Of a stretch of 62,704 bases of DNA, positions 44,975 through 54,404 are shown in pieces (positions within the stretch are counted from its first letter, which is position 1; each line of letters opens with the position of its first letter). Origin of the DNA: Bacteroides bouchesdurhonensis (GTDB lineage Bacteria > Bacteroidota > Bacteroidia > Bacteroidales > Bacteroidaceae); the NCBI RefSeq assembly GCF_900155865.1, contig NZ_LT707006.1:5201208-5263911 (forward strand). The letters are read 5' to 3'. The notes under the pieces are model-generated. The model worked only from the letters and a program-made list of their open reading frames with translations. It searched no databases and was not told the origin of the DNA. The position numbers were made by a program, and so were the translations under genes.

Positions 44975-45185
44975 GAAAACGCCATTTCTTCATCAGAAAC
45001 GGCGTCCTCTATTTGTTAGAATATTAGAATGAGAGAGTTTTGTTATTATATAGATTTGTTTTGCTTTATCTTACTATTGTTCAGAATAGAACTGTACAAA
45101 ATATATATTGTAGTCCCATTTTAGATAATTAGTGATGCACGCTTTCTTGCATCTTTTCTTTTGTCTACTAATGTATCTGTTTTTC
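44975..45185 (-). ncRNA. Candidate intergenic small RNA
   Basis: On the minus strand a TACCTTTG box (45198-45191) would start a transcript near 45185. About 200 bases on, ACGCC-TTTC pairs with GAAA-GGCGT (44979-45005) followed by TTTT. No ORF longer than about 15 codons is seen. It lies between the polA terminator and the separate cysE promoter, so it belongs to neither gene. Confidence 0.4.
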
Positions 45186-45295
45186 TGTTGCAAAGGTATA
45201 TATAAATTTGATATAGGAATGGTTGCGACCAGAAATGTTATCAAAGTGTTATAAATGCTTGGTTAAAGCAACTTGCTTTTTGATAAAATTGGTAG

Positions 45296-45328
45296 TAAAA
45301 AAATATCCGGCAGTAAGTTGCCGGATAT
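45296..45328 (-). terminator. polA terminator
   Basis: ATATCCGGCA pairs perfectly with TGCCGGATAT around a 6-base loop; seven T follow on the minus strand. Confidence 0.85.
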
Positions 45329-45450
45329 AGAATATAGCATTAAGCTGTATAAATATTCATTTCTCTTGCTTTCTGAATGCCGAGTTAAATAATGTTATTG
45401 CCTCTTTTAGCCTTTGCTTTATCTCTCGAATATTCCTTCAGTAGGGAGTT

Positions 45451-48291
45451 TTAATGAGCTTCGAGCCAATTTTTGCCCCATCCGCAATCAGCTTTTAAAG
45501 GAACATGCATACGATAAGCGTTTTCCATTTCTTCAATAACAATCTCTTCGACCCGTTCCTTTTCATTGATAGGAACACTGAAGTTCAATTCGTCATGCAC
45601 TTGAAGAATCATCTTGGCTTGAATTCCTTCTGCCCGGAATCTTTTGTAAATACGTGCCATGGCTACTTTTATAATATCGGCGGCACTTCCCTGAATAGGT
45701 GCATTAATAGCATTACGTTCTGCATAACCACGAACGACTGCATTACGCGAGTTAATGTCCGGCAAGAAGCGTTTCCGATGGAAGATTGTCTCCACATAAC
45801 CTTTCTCGCGAGCTATTTGTATGCTTTTATCCATATAAGCCTTCACTCCCGGATACGTCTCAAAATAGCCGTCGATTAATTCTTTGGCTTCTTTACGGTC
45901 TACATTCATCCGTTCGGCAAGACCAAATACGGATATACCATAAATGATACCGAAATTAGCAGTTTTAGCTTTGCGGCGCATATCCGATCCTACTTCTTTT
46001 AGGTCTGTTTTATAAATCTTGGCTGCTGTAGCAGCATGGATATCATAATTACTGAGAAAAGCGTCAATCATATTCTTATCTTCGCTGAGGTGTGCCATGA
46101 TGCGTAGCTCAATCTGAGAATAGTCGGCAGAGAAGAAAAGGCTACCTTCATCGGGAATGAATGCTTTGCGAATCTCTTTACCGTTTTCATCGCGGATAGG
46201 AATGTTCTGTAAATTCGGATTACTTGAACTAAGTCGTCCGGTAGAGGTTACCGTTTGGTTGAAAGACGTATGTACCCGTCCCGTACGAGGATTGATAAGT
46301 TGGGGAAGCGCGTCGATGTATGTTCCCAGTAACTTCTTCAATCCGCGGTGTTCCAAAATCTTTTCCACTATGGGATGTTTGTGGCGGAGGCTTTCGAGTA
46401 CTTCTTCCGATGTAATATACTGACCGGTCTTCGTCTTTTTGGCTTTCTCCACAATCTTTAGTTTGTCAAACAAAATCTCTCCGACTTGTTTCGGGGAAGC
46501 AATGTTGAATGATTCCTCTGCCAATTGGTAGATTTCTTGCTCAATGTTTTGCATTTGGGCTGTGAAATGAGCTGACGACTGTTTAAGTGCTTCTGTATCC
46601 AGCAGTACTCCATTACGTTCTATATTAACCAATACTGGTACAAGAGGCATTTCAATGTCATAGAATAAACGTTCAGCATCGTTAGCTTTCAACTCTTTTT
46701 CGAGAACATTCTTTAGTTTCAGTGTCACATCTGCATCTTCACACGCATAACGGTAAACGTCTTTAGGTGACAGATCACGCATATTTTTCTGATTCTTTCC
46801 TTTCGGACCGATAAGCTCATCAATATGGATAGTTTGATAATGGAGATAAATTTCTGCCAGGTAATCCATTCCATGTCGAAGTTCCGGTTGAAGAACATAA
46901 TGGGCAATCATTGTGTCGAAGAGCGGACCTTTTACTTCTACTCCATAATTTTGGAGAACGATCATATCATACTTGATATTCTGCCCGATTTTCAAAGAAT
47001 CTTCATTTTCATAAACCGGACGGAACTCATTGACTATTTTTAAGGCTTCGTCTCGTTCCGGTGGAACCGGTACATAAAAAGCTTGATTTTCTTCGATAGA
47101 GAAACTCATTCCTACTAGTTCGGCATCCATTGGTTCGGTTCCTGTAGTTTCCGTATCTAACGAAAGAATTTCAGATGTAAGTAACTTTTGAATTATTTTA
47201 CTTCTTTTCTCTTCTGTATCAATGAGTTGATAATCGCATCCTAGCGTTTCTAACGTGTCTAGATTTGATTTTTTTGGATCATCCGCCCCGTTGCTCGCGA
47301 AATTCGCAAATAAATCGCCTTGTACAGACCTTTCTTCATCGGGAAAAAGAGGAAGAGAAGAGAGGGGAGTTTTACTTGTAGTTTTATTTCCATTTGCCGT
47401 TTCACTTCCGAAGTTCTCTTTTTTGAGGACACGGTCGATGAGAGTTCTAAATTCCAATTCCTCAAAGATCTGACGAAGTGAATTTTCGTCTATCTGTTCG
47501 CGAACGAGTGAATCCATCTCAAGTTGGATGGGAACATCAATTTTGATCGTTGCCAGAAATTTGGAGAAAGTGATCAATTCCCGATTCGTTTCCACTTTTG
47601 TTTTCAAAGCTCCTTTCAGTTGATCGGTATGTTCCAAAAGATTTTCGATACTTCCGAATTCGGCAATCAATTTTTGGGCTGTCTTTTCTCCGACTCCGGG
47701 GCAACCGGGAATATTATCCGATGAATCACCCATCAGACCAAGCATATCTATTACTTGGGCAGGGGATTGAATGTCGAACTTAGCTTTTACCTCTTCGATA
47801 CCCATTACTTCAAAACCGCCGGTATGTTTAGGGCGGTACATGAATACATGGTCCGTTACCAACTGACCGTAATCTTTATCAGGAGTCATCATATAAGTAA
47901 TGATACCTTGCTTTCCGGCTTTGGTAGCAAGAGTTCCGATCACATCATCAGCTTCGAAGCCTGCAACTTCAAGGATTGGTATCCGATAAGCACGAATGAT
48001 ATCTTTAATAATAGGTACGGATAGGCGAATGGCTTCCGGAGTTTCTTCTCGCTGTGCTTTATATTGCTCAAAGGCTTCATGGCGAAAAGTAGGACCGGCA
48101 GGATCGAAAGCTACTCCTATATGACTAGGATTCTCTTTCTTCAGCACTTCCTCAAGCGTATTGACAAATCCGAGGATAGCTGAAGTATTGAATCCTTTGG
48201 AATTGATTCTAGGGTTTTTAATAAAGGCATAATATGCCCGATATATCAGTGCATAAGCGTCTAAAAGAAATAATTTATTGTCTGACTCCAT
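45451..48291 (-). CDS. polA: DNA polymerase I
   Basis: 946 residues from the ATG at 48291 (MESDNKLFLLDAYALIYRAY); a start eleven codons earlier is less likely. Three domains: 5'-3' exonuclease (DKDYGQLVTDHVFMYRP, GDSSDNIPGCPGVGEKTAQK), 3'-5' proofreading (SLDTETTGTEPMDAELVGM) and polymerase (FFSADYSQIELRIMAHLSED, RKAKTANFGIIYGISVFG, ILQVHDELNFSV). Used in Okazaki-fragment processing and repair. Transcribed divergently from the polyprenyl synthase gene. Confidence 0.97.
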   Translation of the reverse strand: MESDNKLFLLDAYALIYRAYYAFIKNPRINSKGFNTSAILGFVNTLEEVLKKENPSHIGVAFDPAGPTFRHEAFEQYKAQREETPEAIRLSVPIIKDIIRAYRIPILEVAGFEADDVIGTLATKAGKQGIITYMMTPDKDYGQLVTDHVFMYRPKHTGGFEVMGIEEVKAKFDIQSPAQVIDMLGLMGDSSDNIPGCPGVGEKTAQKLIAEFGSIENLLEHTDQLKGALKTKVETNRELITFSKFLATIKIDVPIQLEMDSLVREQIDENSLRQIFEELEFRTLIDRVLKKENFGSETANGNKTTSKTPLSSLPLFPDEERSVQGDLFANFASNGADDPKKSNLDTLETLGCDYQLIDTEEKRSKIIQKLLTSEILSLDTETTGTEPMDAELVGMSFSIEENQAFYVPVPPERDEALKIVNEFRPVYENEDSLKIGQNIKYDMIVLQNYGVEVKGPLFDTMIAHYVLQPELRHGMDYLAEIYLHYQTIHIDELIGPKGKNQKNMRDLSPKDVYRYACEDADVTLKLKNVLEKELKANDAERLFYDIEMPLVPVLVNIERNGVLLDTEALKQSSAHFTAQMQNIEQEIYQLAEESFNIASPKQVGEILFDKLKIVEKAKKTKTGQYITSEEVLESLRHKHPIVEKILEHRGLKKLLGTYIDALPQLINPRTGRVHTSFNQTVTSTGRLSSSNPNLQNIPIRDENGKEIRKAFIPDEGSLFFSADYSQIELRIMAHLSEDKNMIDAFLSNYDIHAATAAKIYKTDLKEVGSDMRRKAKTANFGIIYGISVFGLAERMNVDRKEAKELIDGYFETYPGVKAYMDKSIQIAREKGYVETIFHRKRFLPDINSRNAVVRGYAERNAINAPIQGSAADIIKVAMARIYKRFRAEGIQAKMILQVHDELNFSVPINEKERVEEIVIEEMENAYRMHVPLKADCGWGKNWLEAH

Positions 48292-48352
48292 AGATTTATT
48301 TAATTTTTCATGGTAAAAGTACAAAAAAATACCGTATTAAACGTTTTATTAT

Positions 48353-48360
48353 TACATTTG
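48353..48360 (+). promoter_or_regulatory. -7 box of the polyprenyl synthase
   Basis: TACATTTG, 18 bases before the ATG in the polA divergent gap. Confidence 0.55.
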
Positions 48361-48378
48361 TACTCAAATTGTGTGTGA

Positions 48379-49353
48379 ATGGATAGTATCACTTGCATCA
48401 AAAAACCAATAACGACTGAACTTGAGGATTTCAGAGACCTTTTTGACAGTTCTCTCTCCAGTTCGAATGCATTGCTCGATAGTGTAATAGCTTATATACG
48501 TCAGAGGAATGGTAAGATGATGCGTCCTATTCTCGTCCTTTTAGTCGCACGTCTCTATGGTGAAATCCGCCCAAGTACTCTTCATGCAGCTGTATCTTTA
48601 GAACTTCTTCATACTGCCAGTTTGGTGCACGATGATGTAGTGGATGAGAGTACCGAGCGTCGGGGACAACTTTCAGTGAATGCTGTTTTTAATAATAAGG
48701 TGTCGGTATTGGCAGGAGATTATTTACTAGCTACCAGTCTGGTACATGCCGGACTTACAAAGAGCCACGATATTATACAAGTCGTGTCTTTATTGGGACA
48801 GGATCTTGCTGAAGGAGAATTGCTTCAGTTGTCGAATGTAAGTAATCACAACTTTTCTGAAAAAGTCTATTTTGATGTGATTCGTAAAAAGACGGCAGCT
48901 CTTTTTGCAGCTTGTACAAAAGCAGCTGCTTATTCGGTAGGAGTAGGAGAGGAGGATACTGAATTTGCCCGTCTATTGGGTGAATATATAGGTATTTGTT
49001 TTCAAATTAAAGACGATATTTTTGATTACTTTGATAGCAAAGAGATAGGTAAACCAACAGGCAATGATATGCTTGAAGGAAAACTTACTTTACCTGCTTT
49101 GTATGTGCTGAATGCAACTCAGGATGCGCGAATACATGAAATTGCATTTAAGATAAAAGAGGGTACAGCCAGTATGGAAGAAATAGCTTGTTTAATTGCA
49201 TTTACCAAAGAAAACGGGGGAATTGAATATGCTATTCAGATAATGAATGCATATAAGAAAAAAGCTCTTGATTTGTTAAGTATATTACCGGATTCAGAAG
49301 TGCGGGTTGCTTTGGAGACTTATCTGGATTATGTAGTCGATCGTGAGAAGTGA
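48379..49353 (+). CDS. Polyprenyl diphosphate synthase
   Basis: 324 residues, trans-prenyl synthase with both Asp-rich motifs: LVHDDVVDES (first DDxxD) and IKDDIFDYFD (second). Builds the long isoprenoid chain for menaquinone by adding C5 units to an allylic starter. Chain length cannot be read reliably by eye. Convergent with the DUF1266-like gene, stop to stop with no gap. Confidence 0.88.
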   Translation: MDSITCIKKPITTELEDFRDLFDSSLSSSNALLDSVIAYIRQRNGKMMRPILVLLVARLYGEIRPSTLHAAVSLELLHTASLVHDDVVDESTERRGQLSVNAVFNNKVSVLAGDYLLATSLVHAGLTKSHDIIQVVSLLGQDLAEGELLQLSNVSNHNFSEKVYFDVIRKKTAALFAACTKAAAYSVGVGEEDTEFARLLGEYIGICFQIKDDIFDYFDSKEIGKPTGNDMLEGKLTLPALYVLNATQDARIHEIAFKIKEGTASMEEIACLIAFTKENGGIEYAIQIMNAYKKKALDLLSILPDSEVRVALETYLDYVVDREK

Positions 49354-50037
49354 TCATTTCCTGAATTTACTCAAAAGAGAGTAGCACAAAATTAGTTGTT
49401 CCCAGTCCTCTATTTTATCTGATTTTATGGCTCTTCCGATCAGACAACTTTTATCTATTTCTTCTGGAGTGCTGAGGACCTCGGCACAAAAAGTGTTTGC
49501 TTGTTCAATGTATTCCCAAGCTTCCTCTCTAGTTATATATCCACACTCATTTGCTGCGCGAGCAATTGTGACTGCTAATCCCATGTCACATCCGATAATC
49601 CCTCTTTCAAGATCATTAATCCAAATGATCGGATCTCTTCTTTCCTCTGCGTATTTTACGAAGTTATATAGATTCTTACCTTGTTGAATAAATCGTTCTA
49701 CTCCGAAAAAGCGTTTACGTATTATCGCTTCAAATTCATTCAGGTTGTCTGTTGATAGCAGAAAGGGAGTTTGTATAGCATAAGATATTCTGTCTCCTTC
49801 GTTCATCAGGAATTGTAGCATATTACAGGTCGAATCAGTATCAACACAGTTGAATTTATTGGCGAGAAGTTTAATAATTTCTTGTTTAGGTAACCCTGTC
49901 TCAATAGTATTGAGGCGAAAGTTTTCAAGTGTAGCATGCATATAGCCGATACGTAATCCTTGTTTTCTCTTTGCATTGAGAATCAGATTTAAAGGGTTAT
50001 GGTTAAATCGTAAGGTCTTTAAGTGTATTTTCATCAA
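49354..50037 (-). CDS. DUF1266-like protein
   Basis: 227 residues, no signal or membrane helices. The middle and C-terminal part (IIGCDMGLAVTIARAANECG, YITREEAWEYIEQAN, CLIGRAIKSD) resembles DUF1266, a family of unknown role. Its 5' side carries an unusual structured sequence (50074-50248) that may be its leader. Confidence 0.6.
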   Translation of the reverse strand: MMKIHLKTLRFNHNPLNLILNAKRKQGLRIGYMHATLENFRLNTIETGLPKQEIIKLLANKFNCVDTDSTCNMLQFLMNEGDRISYAIQTPFLLSTDNLNEFEAIIRKRFFGVERFIQQGKNLYNFVKYAEERRDPIIWINDLERGIIGCDMGLAVTIARAANECGYITREEAWEYIEQANTFCAEVLSTPEEIDKSCLIGRAIKSDKIEDWEQLILCYSLLSKFRK

Positions 50038-50073
50038 TATACTTCTTGTTATAATATGGTATAGGATTTATTG

Positions 50074-50248
50074 AAAAGCGTGAGAACTGCCACTTGATAT
50101 CTTTCCTGGGGCTTCGGCGAGCCGTTATGACGATACAAGCAACAGTCCCACGCTCCGTTCGATATATAACAAAAATGTATACGTGAAGGTGCGTGAGACC
50201 CGTTTGCTTATCACCGCTCATAACTTTGAATTTTGCCGAATTCCAGGA
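50074..50248 (-). ncRNA. Candidate structured RNA or attenuator leader of the DUF1266-like gene
   Basis: A long rod can form: TCCTGG (50104-50109) with CCAGGA (50243-50248); TTCGGC (50113-50118) with GCCGAA (50235-50240); GTTATGA (50124-50130) with TCATAAC (50218-50224); AAGCAA with TTGCTT; and GTCCCACGC (50145-50153) with GCGTGAGAC (50191-50199). One pair is C-A as plus-strand RNA but U-G as minus-strand RNA, so the minus strand is likely transcribed. The minus-strand GCGTGGGACTG can instead pair with CAGTTCTCACGC (50089-50078), followed by TTTT, giving a mutually exclusive terminator-like fold. A 6S-like RNA is an alternative. Confidence 0.5.
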
Positions 50249-50315
50249 GTAGGTAATAAATAAAACGTTCTCTAATTCAATTAGTTATGTCTAAATACAA
50301 TAACTAAATGTATCA

Positions 50316-50323
50316 CAAAGATA
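50316..50323 (-). promoter_or_regulatory. -7 box upstream of the structured RNA
   Basis: Minus strand TATCTTTG, with TTGC 18 bases upstream. A transcript would begin near 50308 and enter the rod-shaped element about 60 bases later. Confidence 0.55.
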
Positions 50324-50373
50324 GTGAAAAAGTAAATAGCAGCAATAAGTAATTTTAGTTTTTCTTAAATAAA

Positions 50374-50420
50374 TACTACCACACAACTCTCGTTATAAAT
50401 GCGAGTGTTGTGCGGTAGTT
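50374..50420 (-). terminator. Terminator of the deoC operon
   Basis: ACTACC-CACAAC-CTCG pairs with CGAG-GTTGTG-GGTAGT (single-base mismatches), followed on the minus strand by an AT-rich TATTTATTT. Confidence 0.75.
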
Positions 50421-50442
50421 ATATTTAATGTTAATGTGGCTT

Positions 50443-51345
50443 TTAGAAAAATTTGATATCTTCGCCTTTGATATCAGAAAGCAGAAGATTTGCTAACCGA
50501 CTTGTTCCCAAACGGAAAAATTGATTGTTTAACCATTCTTCGCCAAGAATTTCTTTGACGATCGTATAGTAAATGAGTGCATCATTTACGGTATTGATAC
50601 CTCCGGCAGGTTTGAATCCTACTTTATTTCCTGTTTTCTGGTAGTATTCTTTGATAGCTTCGCACATCACATAGGCAGCTTCGGGTGTAGCGGCAGGCTG
50701 TTGTTTTCCGGTTGATGTTTTGATGAAGTCTGCACCTGAGTACATGGATAGGATAGAAGCCTTTTTGATGTTGGAAGCACTTTTCAAAGCTCCTGTTTCA
50801 AGAATCACCTTGAGATGGTGGTCTTTGCAAGTATCTTTTAGCTCTTGGATTTCATCGCACATTGTTTCATAATCACCATTCAGGAATTCACCTACGGAAA
50901 TTACGATATCTATCTCGTCTGCTCCGTCGGCGATAGCTAATGCAGTTTCTGCAATTTTTACTTCAATGAAGGTCTGAGACGATGGAAAACCACCTGATAC
51001 ACAGGCAATATTGACATCTTCTACTTCTAAGGTATTCTTAACGATGGCTGCGAAATTAGGGTATACACAGACAGCGGCTACATTCTTCAGGTCGGGAAAC
51101 TCATCATCGAATTGATTCACTTTTTCAGTAAAGCGCATGACACTTTCATCGCTGTCCGTAGTGTTCAGTGTGGTCAGATCAATGCAGTTGAATAGGAGTT
51201 TTTTAACCTCCTCTGTATTGTTTTCCGGTACTTTATTCTCCATAAGATCAGCTACGCGAGCTTGTATATCTGCATCGTTCAGATCGGTATTGTATTTCGC
51301 CAAAGCGATTTCATACTTACTAGGTTGTGAATTATTCTCTTCCAT
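50443..51345 (-). CDS. deoC: Deoxyribose-phosphate aldolase
   Basis: 300 residues. Class I aldolase with the Schiff-base Lys in KVGFKPAGGINTV; other DeoC features are ADGADEIDIVISVGEFLNGD and ILETGALKSA, IKTSTGKQQPAATPE. Splits deoxyribose-5-phosphate to acetaldehyde and glyceraldehyde-3-phosphate. Its start overlaps the MazG-like gene's end by 14 bases; probably co-translated. Confidence 0.94.
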   Translation of the reverse strand: MEENNSQPSKYEIALAKYNTDLNDADIQARVADLMENKVPENNTEEVKKLLFNCIDLTTLNTTDSDESVMRFTEKVNQFDDEFPDLKNVAAVCVYPNFAAIVKNTLEVEDVNIACVSGGFPSSQTFIEVKIAETALAIADGADEIDIVISVGEFLNGDYETMCDEIQELKDTCKDHHLKVILETGALKSASNIKKASILSMYSGADFIKTSTGKQQPAATPEAAYVMCEAIKEYYQKTGNKVGFKPAGGINTVNDALIYYTIVKEILGEEWLNNQFFRLGTSRLANLLLSDIKGEDIKFF

Positions 51346-51670
51346 GATCGTTCAGTTTTGGATTATTAATATGTCTTTTATTATCTCTCTTTGTTTTCTT
51401 TTCCAGACTTTTCTGTAAAGCTTCAGTTACATTGACTCCTGTTTGATTAGCAATGCAAAGAAGTACCCATAAAATGTCGGCTATTTCTTCATCAATGTTG
51501 TCTTTTTCACCTTCTTTGAAGGATTGGTCACCATATTTTCGTGCCATGACACGTGCTAATTCTCCGACTTCTTCGGTCAGGACAGCCATATTGGTCAATT
51601 CGCTAAAGTAACGGACACCGTATGTTTTTATCCATTGGTCTACTTGCTTCTGAGCTTCTTCCAGAGTCAT
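51332..51670 (-). CDS. MazG-like nucleotide pyrophosphohydrolase
   Basis: 112 residues. Helical EExxE-type metal site: TEEVGELARVMARKYGD and DNIDEEIADILWVLLCIANQ. Such enzymes clear non-canonical NTPs. Between dtd and deoC on one strand. Confidence 0.82.
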   Translation of the reverse strand: MTLEEAQKQVDQWIKTYGVRYFSELTNMAVLTEEVGELARVMARKYGDQSFKEGEKDNIDEEIADILWVLLCIANQTGVNVTEALQKSLEKKTKRDNKRHINNPKLNDHGRE

Positions 51671-51738
51671 AATATAATGGTTTAAGTGGTTTGAATCATT
51701 GATCGGAAGGAATTGATCCCTCTCATCACAGATTGATT

Positions 51739-52191
51739 TTATTCTTTATTTTTAGTGTCCATACATATAGTAACAGGACCATCATTTAAAAGTTCAACTT
51801 TCATGTCTGCACCGAAAGTGCCTGTGCCGATTTCTTTTCCTAATGCACCGCTCAGATCTTCACAGAATTGTTCATAGAGTGGGATAGAGATCTCCGGTTT
51901 GGCAGCTTTGATGTACGAAGGACGGTTGCCTTTTTTAGTGGAAGCGTGTAAAGTGAACTGGCTGATAACTAAAATATCACCTCCATCTTCCAGTATGGAT
52001 TTATTCATAACACCGTTCTCATCATCAAAAATGCGAAGGTTTACTATCTTTTTGCAAAGCCAGTCGATGTCTTCTTTTCCGTCAGTTTCTTCAATTCCAA
52101 CTAATATCAGCATTCCTTTACCGATAGAGGACTTACAGTGTTTATCAATAGTTACTGAAGCGTGGCTAACACGTTGAATTACTACTCTCAT
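51739..52191 (-). CDS. dtd: D-aminoacyl-tRNA deacylase
   Basis: 150 residues from the ATG that gives MRVVIQRVSHASVTID; an earlier Met ten codons upstream adds a non-family stretch. Motifs SQFTLHASTKKGNRPSY and the cross-subunit GPVTICMDT are intact. Removes D-amino acids wrongly attached to tRNA. Followed by the MazG-like gene. Confidence 0.93.
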   Translation of the reverse strand: MRVVIQRVSHASVTIDKHCKSSIGKGMLILVGIEETDGKEDIDWLCKKIVNLRIFDDENGVMNKSILEDGGDILVISQFTLHASTKKGNRPSYIKAAKPEISIPLYEQFCEDLSGALGKEIGTGTFGADMKVELLNDGPVTICMDTKNKE

Positions 52192-52496
52192 TGATTCTTT
52201 TGTTATATTTACGGAAGGCAAATTTACGAAATTCGGCAGATAAAATGATGGAATAGAGGAAATATTATTCTCGTTATACCTGTTTGAATATTCCCCCTCA
52301 ATATTTCTGATGATGTAAACCTCTGGTTAGGCAAATGAAGAAAGGTTTCTAGGTCAATTACTATCCTATACGATGAATAAACTCCGTTTTACTAAAGTGC
52401 AGTTCTTGGTATTGTTCTTAAATATGGGAGAGCAGAACCATGGTATTGGGGTATAATAGCACTTTACCCGTTGATGTAAAAAGAGAATTTCAGGTA

Positions 52497-54329
52497 CTAA
52501 ATATTCTGATTTAATCCCTCCTTGATGATTTTGGCTTTCGCTTCACCGATGATTGCAGATATATCCTCGAATGGTGCTTCTTTTATTCGTTTTACACTCT
52601 TAAATTCTTTCAATAAAGCTGTTTTTGTCTTCTCCCCGATACCTTTAATGGTATCTAATGCAGAGGCTACTTGTCGTTTACTGCGTTTATCCCGATGGAA
52701 AGTAATAGCAAAACGGTGTACTTCATCCTGTATTTGGGTGAGTAGACGGAAGAGGGGACTATGTTGCTTGATTCCGATAGTTTGTGGTGGAAACCCAAAT
52801 AATAGTTCTGAAGTACGGTGCCGATTATCTTTAGCTAGTCCGGCGATAGGTATGTTCAACTTTAATTCATCTTCAATAACCTCTCTGACAACCTCCATTT
52901 GTCCTTTACCACCATCAGTAATAATCAGGTCCGGAAGTGGCGATTGTTCATCGATGGCACGTTGATAACGCCTTCTTACTACCTCTTTCATTGAAGCATA
53001 ATCATCAGGTCCCACTACAGTTTTTATATTGTATTTCCGGTAATCTTTCTTTGATGGTTTGGCTTTTTTGAATACAACACACGCCGCTACAGCATCCGAA
53101 CCTTGTATATTGGAGTTATCAAAACATTCAATTTGCATGGGTAATCTATCTAAATGTAGTTCTTGCTGTATTTCCTTCATTAAGCGCATACTTCGCTGTT
53201 CCGGATTGAGCTTTTCCGCTTGCTTTAAACGGTCAGCTTTATATTGCTTTACGTTCAAAATCGAAAGTTCTAATAATTTCTTTTTATCTCCGCGCTGAGG
53301 AACGGTAAAATCAACGTTATTCAGCTCTATATTCAACTCAAACGGAACAATAATTTCCCGAGACAGGCTTTTATAGCGTTCTCGCATCTCAATGATACCA
53401 AGAGTTAATAGCTCCTCTTTTGTCTCGTTCAGTTTCTTTTTATATTCGAAAGTAAATGCCTGGTTAATGGCACCATTTGTAATATGTAGGTAGTTAATGA
53501 AGGCTGAGTTGGAGTCATCTTCTTCAATTGAAAAGACATCGATATTATGCAGAACAGAGCTAACCACTTCAGATTTTGAACGATAATTTTCTATCAAAAG
53601 GTATTTCTCCTTCATCTTTTGTGCCTCTTCAAACTTCATCTCACTTGCCAGCTCTTGCATCTTTTCCAGTAACATACGACTAATATCCTGGGTGTTTCCC
53701 TTTAATATCTCCTTGATTTCATCGATATTTTTTAGATATTCCTCCTGTGATTGTAGCCCAATGCAAGGTCCTGCACAATTCTTAATGTGATACTCCAAGC
53801 AGACATTGAATTTACCCGCCCGTATATTTTCCGGGGTAAGATTCAGATTGCAGGTGCGTAATGGATATAAGTGCTTTATCAAATCGAGTAGAGCATACAT
53901 AGAAGGGATATGGCTGTATGGACCATAATAGGAAGAACCATTTTTGATAATCTTTCTTGTTTTGAAAACCCTGGGAAAATACTCGTTTTGTACACATATC
54001 GAAGGATAGGTTTTATCATCCTTCAATAATACATTGTAGCGGGGTTTATACTTTTTTATCAGGTTATTTTCCAATAATAGTGCATCTTCTTCCGAATTGA
54101 CAACGATATAACGGATATCAGCGATTTTGCTGACCAATATACGAGTCTTACCCGGTTCGTGTTCTTTGCTAAAATACGAATAGACCCTTTTCTTTAGGTT
54201 TTTAGCCTTTCCAACGTATATAATGATACCTTCGGTATTTAGATATTGGTAAATACCTGGCTTTTCCGGAAGATTTGCCACAATACCTTTTAGGTATTCG
54301 CTGGTTGGGTCTACTGAATCTGTATTCAT
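52497..54329 (-). CDS. uvrC: Excinuclease ABC subunit C
   Basis: 610 residues. N-terminal GIY-YIG nuclease (PGIYQYLNTEGIIIYVGKAK), UVR/coiled-coil region near residue 210, central RNase H-like domain (CFDNSNIQGSDAVAACVVF, LIITDGGKGQME) and C-terminal HhH repeats (IKGIGEKTKTALLKEFKSVK). Makes both cuts in nucleotide-excision repair. Separated from apt by a hairpin terminator; the 275 bases between uvrC and dtd hold nothing I can name. Confidence 0.97.
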   Translation of the reverse strand: MNTDSVDPTSEYLKGIVANLPEKPGIYQYLNTEGIIIYVGKAKNLKKRVYSYFSKEHEPGKTRILVSKIADIRYIVVNSEEDALLLENNLIKKYKPRYNVLLKDDKTYPSICVQNEYFPRVFKTRKIIKNGSSYYGPYSHIPSMYALLDLIKHLYPLRTCNLNLTPENIRAGKFNVCLEYHIKNCAGPCIGLQSQEEYLKNIDEIKEILKGNTQDISRMLLEKMQELASEMKFEEAQKMKEKYLLIENYRSKSEVVSSVLHNIDVFSIEEDDSNSAFINYLHITNGAINQAFTFEYKKKLNETKEELLTLGIIEMRERYKSLSREIIVPFELNIELNNVDFTVPQRGDKKKLLELSILNVKQYKADRLKQAEKLNPEQRSMRLMKEIQQELHLDRLPMQIECFDNSNIQGSDAVAACVVFKKAKPSKKDYRKYNIKTVVGPDDYASMKEVVRRRYQRAIDEQSPLPDLIITDGGKGQMEVVREVIEDELKLNIPIAGLAKDNRHRTSELLFGFPPQTIGIKQHSPLFRLLTQIQDEVHRFAITFHRDKRSKRQVASALDTIKGIGEKTKTALLKEFKSVKRIKEAPFEDISAIIGEAKAKIIKEGLNQNI

Positions 54330-54360
54330 AATCTTTAGAGATGAAGAACGGAAATAAATA

Positions 54361-54385
54361 GGGCGCAGCTATACAGCTACGCCCT
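54361..54385. terminator. apt terminator
   Basis: GGGCGCAGCT pairs with AGCTACGCCC (one mismatch) around a 4-base loop; on the minus strand TATTTATTT follows. Confidence 0.65.
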
Positions 54386-54404
54386 GCAAATATAATCAAT
54401 AAGT

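Noticed and set aside
50003..50221. 72-residue open frame on the minus strand
   Set aside because: It covers the structured sequence, has no domain and overlaps the DUF1266-like start in another frame; the folded RNA reading explains the sequence better.
50104..50248. SRP (4.5S) RNA or RNase P RNA
   Set aside because: The rod lacks the SRP apical tetraloop sequence, and no RNase P core is visible; a leader attenuator or 6S-like RNA fits better.
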